A stretch of 64,000 nucleotides of DNA from Setophaga petechia (lineage: Eukaryota; Chordata; Aves; Passeriformes; Parulidae). The stretch is taken from assembly GCA_024362935.1 (NCBI GenBank), contig JANCRA010000003.1:36207291-36271290 (forward strand). Reading direction: 5' to 3'. The notes below the pieces were generated by a model. That model was not told the DNA's origin. It made no database searches and was given only the letters and a program-made list of their open reading frames with translations. Each line of letters starts with the position of its first letter. Within the stretch, counting starts at the first letter, position 1. Made by a program: the position numbers and the translations under genes. Below are positions 14,145 through 24,500 of this stretch, in pieces.

Positions 14145-14202
14145 GACTTTTTTGAAGTCAACAGAACAGTACCCACTTGTGCCAAATGAGAATCTGTCCC
14201 AT
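14145..14202. repeat. Relic of an ancient amniote repeat (family not named)
   Basis: The words TTTGAAGTCAACAGAA and, about 20 bases on, CCAAATGAGAATCTGTCCC resemble an old, dispersed repeat common in reptile and bird genomes. Its hallmark is GAAGTCAATGG followed by a degenerate stretch and GTGAGAATCTGGCCC. I recognise the pattern but cannot name the family with certainty. The copy is strongly diverged. A possible second relic with TTTACACTGGT and CCATTGAAG lies at about 15030-15075. Confidence 0.4.
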
Positions 14203-14689
14203 ATTCCTGTTTTAATTACAGTCATGTCAGAGCTGCTGTTTCATACATATCGATTAATCAAAATGTTACATGAAACATATGGCACCAACAGGAGAAGGGT
14301 AAAGGACATCATCTTCCACTAGTCTTACCACATGAATATTAAGTCATCATTGCTATCAGATAATACTTAATGCAAGAATATTTCTGTCAGGTGTACAAAA
14401 CCACAGGGATGTAGTCATCACTATTAGGTTGATGCAAACAGCTGTCCACATGGGATAAATTTAATGACATACTCCAGATGCTGTTGAAAACTGGCTCCAG
14501 AAATCCAGCAACCTGCCACTACTCATCCTTCCAGATCCAAGCTCCCAGCTTCCAAACTGAGCTTTTCATCTTTTAGCAGTGCTTAATGATAGCTGATCCT
14601 GTAACTCCATAAACAAATCAAGAGATATGGCCCAAGGCCAAAATATTCTTTCCCTGAAGAGAAGTCTAGACACATCACAGTATTTTTTA

Positions 14690-14800
14690 TTTTGCTGGCT
14701 ATTTTTTTAACACTGATTAATCCACCCAGGCTGCATTATGAAGCATTGCCAGAGGCAATTTGCATAAGCTATTTTTTGTGCATGGTTTCTCTCCATCTTT
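14690..14800. promoter_or_regulatory. Candidate regulatory block (homeodomain/POU-type motifs)
   Basis: A compact run of motifs is seen. GATTAATCC (bicoid/OTX-type core) lies near 14715-14723. A small inverted repeat, ATTGCC-AGA-GGCAAT, is followed at once by a perfect POU octamer, ATTTGCAT (14758-14765). Such motif density in AT-rich DNA is typical of conserved developmental enhancers, but each motif alone is expected several times in the window. Conservation cannot be judged here, so this is only a candidate. Confidence 0.2.
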
Positions 14801-17800
14801 TCAATATCTTTGTATCACAGGAATCACTCTGTCTTAACTAAGTGTGGTGGCACCAAGCATCTGCTGCTCTGCCATTGTTCCAGATTTCCAGAAATATAGA
14901 ACAAAGATCCCAACCTTTTGTGGTCATTAAAGATAGTCTTGCAATTTAGCATATGGATCAAGTTGTTGTGCCGCTATGCCCTTGATGGAATCATGTCCCT
15001 GATAATTGCTCTGCTTTATAAATTACTCTGCTTTTCAGCTTTACACTGGTTTTCTGATTCCATTGAAGCCCTTGGGTGGTTTTGGCACTTCACTACTTAG
15101 CTCAGTGAAATTGTTTTTTAAAATTACTAAGTTGCCACTTCTAGTGTTGAATGTGACGTCAACTTCAATATCATTCAAAGATACTCAGTCTTTAAGAAAA
15201 ATAATGATGAAAAATGTTGAAAGTCGAGTGCAGATTACTCAATAAACAGTTATTGTGTATGCTGGATTTTGGCCAGATAGGTTTGCATCTCTATTCTTAT
15301 GAGGAGTGGCATGAAAGACACACTATTGAAGAATGGACTTGACATCAGGAGGTGTAATGTGTAGGGAAGGATGCTGCTGTACAGCAATACAACTGCAATC
15401 GCTCTGGCAGGTCTGCATGCAAAGCCAACTGCTTCCATCTTTGACCCTGATTCTTCTGCAAAATTACAAAGGAGGTGGCTTAAGCCCTTTTTTCCTGAAG
15501 TAAATTTTCTACCTGGGAAATGATCTTCTAATTTCATTTGTGGCTTCATAAACTATCAGGATGGTATGTGGGGCCAGATGTAAGATAAAACCACTATGCT
15601 CTTAGTTTTGTGGGTATTTCCTCAACTGTAATTTATAGAATAGGCATAACTTAAACAAATGTCAAGAGCACTTTTTTTTTTCTGCATAGGAAGAATGAAC
15701 CGTTTACTTAACGTTTCAAATAGCATTATCCCTAAATATCTCTACTTTCATTGTGTAGGCACTCTGAAAAAGATTCTCAAGAACAAAAGGTAACATCAGC
15801 ACTATGAGCCTGCATCTCAGGCGCATCTTCATCCAGAAACATCTGTGTGATAAATGCCAAATGAAATTATTTATAAGGAAATAAAGGAAATAACTGGCCT
15901 TAATAGACTGGACTGTGTTATCTGTATCCAGAGTTATTTGTCCTGTCATTTGAGAATCATCCAGTCACAAGAAAATTTCCATGAGAAAAAACACAGGTCT
16001 TTTGCTCCTGAGGAGAATCTGCTAATGTAACAATGTGGGAAACTAGACCTTAAGCAGCAACTGTCAATTAATTTCACTATTACCCTTCATCTGAAGTGCT
16101 CATGGTTCTTTTATTAGGATATAAGCTGTTCATCTTAGAATAAAATGAGAAGTATTTGTATCATTATGCTTGCTTTCCTTTTCCATCTCAAAAGGAAATG
16201 AAATAATTTTATGACTTCTCAAAAGATCCTCTAATCTTGGGCACCTTTTCTGAGACGCTACAGACGCTGATTTCACGGGCAGTTGCAAATGTGCAGCTGC
16301 TTAGGAAAATCTGGTGCCAAATCTCACTCTGCAGACAGTGCACTTGGAAAATATGGAACCAGGTGATTTTGTTGGATAGCCTTGAGAAGGGGCCAGACAA
16401 TGGATTTCTCAGTCACGTTTTCTCTTCAGCTGAGAACAGTAAAGATGAAAATCTTATTAAAATAATTCTTTCTAGGTGCTTACAACCCTTTACTAGTAAT
16501 ATACAAAACTGCATCTTTCTGTGCACTATCCACAATGTAGAAACAATTTGCAAACAGTGAAATTAATAACTGGAAATTTTATCACAGTACTGATACCTTT
16601 CAACAGCAACTTCCAAAAGTCAGTACTTTAAGTTTGATGAAGAAAACTGAGAGGGGAAAAATCCCCTTTCTGTCCCAGAAGTAATCCCATACACCTACTA
16701 GTAGAAAAAAGCTGCCAAGGCTTTGGGAGCTTAGCTACAATTTGTGAGCTCCAGTCACATCAGCCATGTCTGCATTGTTTAAATTTCCACATCCTAGGAG
16801 AAGAGCAACTTGACACATTACTGAAATCATATGCATTAATGCAAACCCTTTGAACATTTCCCTCAGGTCCTCCTTGGCGAGATGTCTTAACACAGTGATA
16901 TCTTATTAAAACCTCTCACAATGTGATTTCAGAGGAGAGTTTTTGCAGACTAAGTTGTGTTAAGGTAGAGCAGGAAAGGGAATAAGAGAAAACAAGATAC
17001 AATTCTTAAGCTATGCATTTTCTAATTTTCAATCATTATCTTGGGATTAGGTGCAGGTGGCACTGACCAGTTTGACACAGGCTGTATGTTAGTTTGCATT
17101 CTTATACAGAGCAGGCTGATATCTTGAAAACCTGTCAAGGTTGCTACTGTCTTTTAGGAGAAGTTCTATTATCTGGGGATACAACAAAGTAGTCACAAAA
17201 GTATTTCAAAAGTGTAGAAGCCAAATTGACATTTTACCCAAGATTGCAAAGTATTCAACTAACTTTTCAAAGTGATTTCTGAAGTACAAACCAAAGTCTG
17301 CACATACATAAATTCACGGTCATCTATGTGTTATATTTTTCTTTCATGGAAAGCACGTTGGTGTTTTTATTCTGAACAAGATCTCAGTTTAGTCATGGGG
17401 ACAATGAAACCCAGAAGAGAAAACAAGAAGTCAGCATACATCTCTTCCTTCTGCGATCATCTGCTCTGCACAGCTCCGTGCATAATGAGAGCTGTTACAG
17501 GCTCCCAGCCACTTTTTTTCTTCTGTTCCAGGACAAAGTCAGCTGGCACAGCATAGACAGCCTTCACTGCTGTTTTCAGCTATCATGTTTTCCTTGTGCT
17601 GCAGTAGATGAGGATCACTCACAAAACGGGTTCCTTTCCTTCTGCTGGCCTTGCTGTGGGGTGGGCAACCCACCACAGAGATGTGTTACCAAAATAGATG
17701 AGGTTTAATAATATCTGCTTGCAGAGGATGTCTGAGCACAGACTGAATTGTTACATGAAATGTTGCATAGAACAGTGACTGTTCCTGAAGCTAAGATTGC

Positions 17801-18358
17801 ATGAGAAAATTTAAAGTTATGGTACAGGTAGCATTAGAATACTGCAGGCCACAATTACATAAAATAAGGAAAGTTTTGGCAATTTGCACCCAAAGCAAAG
17901 GTGTGGACCTCTAGTTTGAATAGCTGCTTGAGAAAGGATGCTTACAGTCCATGAGTTGTTCTTTGTTTTCTGATAGTATAAAACTAAGTTAACATGAATC
18001 ATAGTACTTTTTTTACTTTTTGAAATTATTAACTCTATCACATTATTTAAAATGTACTTGAAAGCTCAATTTGAATTGATGTTGCAGTTGTACCCTTAAA
18101 TAATGACTATTACAGCTGACAAGGGATGAGCACTAAAGCAGGTTAGAAATTATTAATTATTAGGTCTTAAAGATGGTTGCACACATGTTTGATTCATTTT
18201 ATGTTTGTTTCATTTTGTGTCAGTGAAGTTGTGCTGAAAAATCTGTGGCTAGAGAAGCAGCTTTGTTTAGTTGCCATTTGATGATAGAAGAAAAATATAT
18301 TGACTGTTTCCATGTAAGCACAGGAGAAGTGTCTTTCATTCCTCATCACAAATTGCTA
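14801..18358. other. Non-coding DNA, no gene seen
   Basis: Unique sequence with chance ORFs up to 107 codons (16237-16560, +), 99 codons (15250-15549, -) and 94 codons (17272-17556, +). Some are overlapped by frames on the other strand and none has a recognisable domain. A poly-T tract with an acceptor-like TCTGCATAG follows at about 15671-15689. No mobile element is recognised with confidence. Confidence 0.6.
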
Positions 18359-18450
18359 TTCTCCCTAGTCAGCAGTTATTTGCATGGAACTTTACTGTCT
18401 CTGCAGTAAAGTTTGTATTCAACTGCTGTGGAAGGAAGGACTAGAGAGAA
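18359..18450. repeat. Long imperfect inverted repeat; possible structured-RNA hairpin
   Basis: Four nested stems line up in order. 18359-18370 pairs with 18439-18450 (11 of 12). 18371-18377 AGCAGTT pairs with 18421-18427 AACTGCT (7 of 7). 18381-18384 TGCA pairs with 18414-18417 TGTA (4, one G-T). 18388-18397 AACTTTACTG pairs with 18404-18413 CAGTAAAGTT (10 of 10). The loop is TCTCTG. Interruptions are a 3x3 internal loop, a 3-base bulge and an 11-base bulge on the right. The inner 57 bases (18371-18427, 21 pairs) have the size of a short pre-microRNA; the large outer bulge is less typical. A decayed palindromic transposon is the main alternative. Confidence 0.7.
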
Positions 18451-18456
18451 AGTATT

Positions 18457-18471
18457 TGACCTGGAAGGTCA
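18457..18471. promoter_or_regulatory. Everted repeat of the nuclear-receptor half-site, 3-base spacer
   Basis: TGACCT-GGA-AGGTCA is two perfect AGGTCA half-sites pointing outwards with a 3-base spacer. It lies 7 bases beyond the hairpin at 18359-18450. Nuclear receptors can bind such pairs, but ER3 is not the classic estrogen-receptor arrangement, which is AGGTCA-n3-TGACCT. Function is unproven. Confidence 0.3.
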
Positions 18472-19200
18472 GGCATTGCAGGGAGAGAACTCTGAGTTTT
18501 GCTGCAGGTGTCTTGTTAGCTGTAAGTTTTTAACCACGAACTACACACGCCACTTTCATTCTCATCGTTTTTAGGTTTCAATTAAAATGCAAACACAGGA
18601 AAACATTCTATTTCTTTGAACTGTGTGCAGGCTTCTTCATGGGGATTTCTTGACCCTTGCTTCTTAAAAGAATGGAGATTCATATGCGAAAACAGAAAGA
18701 CAGGTCCCGTTCTTCCTTGTAAGAGTAACAACCAGAGGCCATTAGAAAGGCTAAATCCAAACTGAAGGAGAAGTAGACAGAGAAAATCGTAGCAGACTGA
18801 TAGATATGGCGTTATATTAAAGAGATTGGGATCAAGGGGTAGGACACCTGAGTCCAGTCAAAATTAGGCAGAATTCTTCCTTAGGCTTCCAAAAATAATT
18901 TTCAAACCACTTACATTTGATCTCTCTAAAACTCCTCTCTTGTTGCGGGTCTTGTTTACTTGATTGAAAGTTGTTTTTCATGAGCACTGTTTCTTAGTGT
19001 AGTATTCCTAGATGTACTATTTCTAGGCCTTTAGGATCACTTAGGGTGTCTCATTTTTTTTGAAATACAAATAGTACTCATAAATAGAATCTGGTTTACT
19101 TAGGAAAAGAAGGTATAGTGAATACTTGGCATTTAGGTGTTTCTCTGGTCACTGGTCAGCAGGATCACAGAGAAGAAAGACAGGAAAAACTACAAGAGAA

Positions 19201-19500
19201 AGAATGGAATATATCTAGAAGGAAGGTTATACAACTGAAAAAGAGATAGGGACTTGAGAGATTGAGGGTACAGGAGGGTAGAATTTGGTACAGAGAAGAA
19301 AAGTTTTAAAAGAGATAGAACAGAAGGAAACGAAAAAATATGGAGGTTAGAAAGGACCTGGAAAAGAAAGAAAAATAAATGGGAAGACTAGAAAAGCAAT
19401 GAAATTTGGGAGAAAATATTTAGGAGAAACAAATACACTACAGAGAAATAAAGAGGATAAAAGAGTAAAGAAAGCATGGAGGAAAACAAAAAACTTAGAG
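19201..19500 (+). repeat. Purine-rich (A/G) low-complexity tract
   Basis: By hand count only about 68 of 300 bases on the plus strand are pyrimidines, so about 77% are purines, mostly A. It is not a regular microsatellite: GAGAAA, AGAAAAG and GGAAG words are mixed. The skew begins near 19160, and a second purine-rich patch lies at 19740-19810. Open frames read through it on both strands (75 codons minus, 65 codons plus), which its composition explains. Confidence 0.7.
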
Positions 19501-20584
19501 CACTGCCACAACTTTGTTCCTAGAGCATATGCATCCAGGGGATATAGGAGATGCAGAAAGTCATTCTGGTCCATAATGAACCCTTTGATTCTGTAGGATG
19601 GTCATTAAATACCTATATACTCATTTGTGTGACTGCCTTAGGCTAGAAACTACCTTATCTCATCACTGAAAGAACAGGACTTGTCTCTGAAGTATTTGCC
19701 TTGGGTGTATTCTAAATAAGCAGTATTTTAGCACTAAAAGAAAGCAGGAGTAGATGGAGTAGGGCAAAATTGGAGAAGAAAGACCAAGAGAAAAAAACTA
19801 GAAGAAAACCCAGGTTTAAAATTACAGTTGACACCTTAGGTAATTATATTGGCAGGATCATTCAGTCTCTGCTCTATTTCATTAGGCTGCTGTACCTCTT
19901 AGCTTTTCCAGGGTGTGTTCACAATGTTTACTGTGTTTTGTTCTTCAGCAAAAATTACTGACCAGTATTATTATGACTGAGATAAATAAAGAAATAGATC
20001 AATTTATCTTGTATATTGTTTATAATAATTCATATGCTCACTCTGACTATTCCTTGCAGTGTCATAAAGAATTGCAATTAATGGAATGTTAGAAATTATT
20101 TATATCTTTCCTTCCAAACCTAAGAATGTTGCCCCTTGTTTTTAATCTACTAAGTGACATCAAAATAGTCATTTGGAAAATGTCCTCTGAGGCTGCTTTG
20201 TTCAGCTGACTGTTCTTGATTAGACTTATATTAGTAGGACTGAAACCCCACTTTATAATCTGGAAGCTGTACTAAGACTTGTTCTAGTTTTATGTCCTAT
20301 TTTATATTAACCATACTTAACATCATCGTGAGCCCTAGAAAAACTGTCCATGTTATTTACTGATAATTTGCACTGACTCTGGAGGTTTACTGGTGCCCTG
20401 TGTTGAGGAATAAAGCTGTAGGTGCAGGTTCTTTATGTGGGCCTGTCTTTAGATGCATAATCTGGACACTTAAGATATTTAGATAGATAATGGACAGATA
20501 ATATTGCTCATTCATTTGATAATGAGCAGGTCAGAGAATGTGTCCTGAATGGAATCAGAAATTAGTAATAGCAAGGTTCTAAAT

Positions 20585-20662
20585 CGTTACTAGTTAAGGA
20601 CCTTCTTAAAATGGCAAAGGTTGAGAACCCTTCTAACCTCACCTACTTTTTGGTTCTATGAT
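20585..20662 (+). mobile_element. Probable CR1 LINE 3'-end scrap
   Basis: The segment ends with GAGAACCCTTCTAACCTCA, then 11 bases, then GGTTCTATGAT. This resembles the 3' end of avian CR1 elements: a GACCCTTCCAACCTCA-like run just before a short TTCTATGAT tail repeat. Only the last ~60 bases are recognisable, with many differences and no coding part. CR1 copies are usually 5'-truncated, which fits. Confidence 0.45.
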
Positions 20663-21429
20663 AAAAGTGGTGATGTTACATGGCAGAGACTCTTTGCACA
20701 TTTCCATCTATTACATGAGACAAGGATGTGTTTCTGAGGTCACAGATGCAAAAGGGACAGAAAATTAAACATATCTGTAACTGTTCATGAGATAAGTGAC
20801 TCCAGTCAGCTTCTATAGTCCATGTGACACACCTGTCTTTCCCTCCACAAATATAATTTTCTAATTAGACTACATCAGGTCAAAAGACTTGAGTGGCCCT
20901 GCCTTAAATGGACTTCCAGATGCCTGCCATTTGAACTATGACTTAAGATAAAACATATGGACTGTTTTTGAAGAATAAAGTATGGGAAATCCAGACTGTG
21001 TAGTGCCAGTAACTTGCCTGGGATTTTCCTTCTTTTGTTGTACATTTTTAGAGATTACTTGTTTTATGAGGCAGGAATTTCAAGACTATAAAATCTCACA
21101 GTTAAAACAGACATATGCTGAACTCAAGAATTAGGTCTTATCTTTTCTGATGAATTCTGATGTGTTTCTTAGCAAGTGTCTTCAAATCCAAGTGGGGTTT
21201 TCAGATAGGGTCATTAACAGTTTGTTCCTTTTTCCCAGGGTGCCCAGCATGAGACTCTTTTTCCTGATTGGCAGGAGTGTGAAATCCTCACAACTATAGC
21301 TGCAGTCAATCAAGGATGTGCTCTCAGCATACAAAATCAGATCGACTGCTAAATACTCTGAAAACTGAGATGCTACATATGAGAAAATGTGCTTGGTGTT
21401 AGTGGCTGTGTTTGACTTGAACTCTCCTG
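20663..21429. other. Non-coding DNA, no gene seen
   Basis: Unique sequence between a CR1 scrap and a MIR-like relic. No ORF above 60 codons, no splice pattern and no repeat is recognised. Confidence 0.6.
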
Positions 21430-21530
21430 TGGCTCAGTTTTAGGTCTACAATAAGAGGATAATGATAGCCTCCACCTCACCTGGGCTGGAGAAGATAAAT
21501 TCATTAATGTTTGCAAAGCACTTAGATATT
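21430..21530 (-). mobile_element. MIR-like ancient SINE relic
   Basis: The plus strand reads GTGGCTCAGTTTTAG, then GAGGATAATGATAGCC, CCACCTCACC, GAAGATAAATTCATTAATG and GCAAAGCACTTAG in the order found in the reverse complement of MIR-type SINEs (CTCAGTTTCCTCATCTG, GGGATAATAATAG, CCTACCTCA, GGATTAAATGAG, AAAGCGCTTAG). The copy therefore lies on the minus strand. MIR elements are very old, and bird copies are rare and degraded. A related ancient CORE-SINE family is an alternative. Confidence 0.6.
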
Positions 21531-24500
21531 AGTCAACACCACCATAGAAAAGTCTGCAAGGAAATGAACAGTTGTGTATTCAGGGCAGAGTTTGAATATA
21601 ATGCAGTAAATAAGAACTGAGAGCACACACTGAACAATAAGAAGAAAGTCAAATATTAACGAGCTGCTCATTAGGTACATCCTCTGAATTCTGAGCACTG
21701 ATTGAGACCACAGTTCTCTGTAAATAAAAACGAGTGATCATGGAACTAAGAGATGTATTGTGATGCATACATACCAGAGGCTAAACTAGCTTTGCAGGTT
21801 CTCCCTTAGTCCTGTAATTTCCTAATTGTCAATTCTTACCCTTGAAACTTTGATAAAATTCTTAAAATTGTGCACATAATTTCATTTTGATGTACAGATA
21901 TTAATACATACACACATCTTCTCATAAACACACAATCACAGAGCACAATCTATTTTAAATGTTTTTATATCTTTCTTTTGTTTTTCCACATTTTTCTGAT
22001 GCCATTTCAGCATCCAACCTGATTCATAACTGTAAATATAGATACTGTGTCTAATGACATACCTGAGTACAAATATGAAGGTTAAATAGTTAAAAATATT
22101 AATAGATAAAATAATGACTTCTTGTAAGTAATCAAATACATTTTTCCAGACACATTTTCATCCCAATATTCCAAATTACTAACCTGGCAGTTTCCCATAT
22201 TTCTCCTTGATATATTCCTTTCATTACTCTTTATGATAGAGCCCGGTTTACATTTGCAAATGAAAAGTGTTAGTTTTTTAGAACGATAATGATAACTTTT
22301 AATGCTGGACTCTAAAAGCACATTTAATGTAGCTAACAAAGGCATTTTAAAGACACAGAGCTAACAATGCAGCAGGTTAGAAGTGATGGATATTGTAAAA
22401 CTGAGTTGCCATCACAAAAAATACTGGAGGTGAATCACTTTTATATAGAAGACAGTGCTTATTTTGCATATACAAATGAGATACAGATCTAAGATGTGGT
22501 TTTTATTTAAAATAGGTCTGGGTACTTCATGCTCTGCCAATATCTTAAGAAAGTCATAGACTTACGTCTGGTTTTAAGAGGAGCGACAAAAATTACCTTA
22601 CTGCTATTCTGACCTGTTCTGATTCCTGTTAAAGGGCAGCTTTTCAGGATGCCTAATGGAATGTTCACTTCAGGTTTCCACCAGAACCAGAAAGTTCAAC
22701 TCTGCTGTGCAGCTTACACTGATGTGCCTTACTTTTGACAAATGGGGATTTATCCATTGAATGCAGCTCTGAACAAATGCGTAGAAAGGTGTGGAAAATA
22801 TATAAGTAAGAAACAGGGAATTCACAGGCATAGCATGCTTTTGCTATTATTGTAATCCAGAACCTTGCATGGCTCATAGGCAGGATGTAGTGTCTGCACA
22901 AGGATAGGAGCACAGGTTGAGGGATGGATAGTTTGAAGATGATAGAGAGTGCCCAGTCTTTATACACAGAGTGAAAATTATAGCTAATATTCCAACAGCA
23001 CTGAACATAAGTTTACCTAGCAAACACTAGAAATGTGAATCCTCTCACTATGCTGTGCAACAGAATTTATACCATTTATAGCTTTACAGAAGAAACAATC
23101 CTGGGATCAGGCAAATCCATGAGAGACAGATTCAGGGATAAACATTTCAGTGTTGGTTTAATTTTGAGACTGATACAGTACAAGTGATGTAAAATAAATA
23201 TCAAGGTGTGATGAGTTCATCAGAAAGAATATAATTAGAGAGTGCTGATTATGTAAACAAAATACCATCCTTCACTCATGTACAGAAAAATTAATTCCAC
23301 AGAATTGATTTTGAACAAATGCTCCTCTCTGTCAGTGATTTTTCCTGACATTCATAGCCAATGGATAAGTTGATTAAATTTATTTTTCTGATACCCACAT
23401 GACCACCCTCATTTTTTGATATGGAAAGTTGCCCATGCATTCAGGCTGGTAAGATTTGGATGTGGCTTTTGTTCAGACCCCACTCTGCAGGAAATTTGTA
23501 CATGAATAGCCACTAATGAAAGCTAATTAGGAGCAGTCCAATGATCTGTTTAGAGAAGATACAGTGATTGACTTAATTCTAGGAAGTATGGATTTAAGTG
23601 GAGTATTACTTTTTATTTTCAACATTGATATTCAGGGTACAAGTGGAAAAAAAGAAGAGCTTAGATGCTGGACAATAACTCATTTGGAAGGGCAAGAAAT
23701 AATTTAGAGGTGTCTGTGAATTGCAGGGAAGAGTAATGGTGTTACTGTATGTACCATGGCTCTATACCTGAAGAAATAACAGGACTTGATCAATGATAAC
23801 TTATGTAGAAGAAGGATGGGAGATGATGAAGAACCAGCAGAGGCATCCCTAAGAGAATAATGATATCTTCCCCCATGGTCCACGTTGCCCTACGCAGCAG
23901 GTGTGCTTGGATTGATGAGTGCTGTGCTGAGGGTAGTCAGTAGTAATTTACTGTGGTAGGCCATGCACAAACGACTTTCGTTACTGCTGACAGCTTCATT
24001 ACAGCAGGGCTATCCTTCACTTATTGTAGACCTTCTTCCATCAAGCTGAAGACAAATGCAGGAATGACTGAGGCCCTATATGTTTGCAGTATTATCCTCT
24101 CCATTACTGTACCCTGGCCTGTTTTGTCTGTAAATTCTACAGTTGTACCTTTGAAGTGTAGAGCAAAGAACCAGAAACATCTCTAATGCCTTCAACTGCA
24201 TGCACTTACTGTATGTACTCCAAAAGATACACTAGAAGAAAATGAAAGAGGGACTTTAGCATAGTCTGAAAGTGCAGCATTTCTGATATCTTACAGGAAA
24301 TGATTTTTAGACTGTGCTGGGTCACCATGGAGTCTTTTTCTTTCTGACATGGTATGAACCATCTTTCTCTAAAACTGAGTTTCCAACCAGCTTTCCAATA
24401 CCTTTTCTAAGAGAATTATTAGTTTTCTGTAAAGCAATAAAATTACCCAGACATGAGTCATCCTCCTTAATCTTTTATGTGGGTGTATGCCATAGAATGG

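Noticed and set aside
17380..17415. MIR-like TCTCAGTTTAGTCATGGGG
   Set aside because: Only one word matches and the following sequence does not continue the MIR order.
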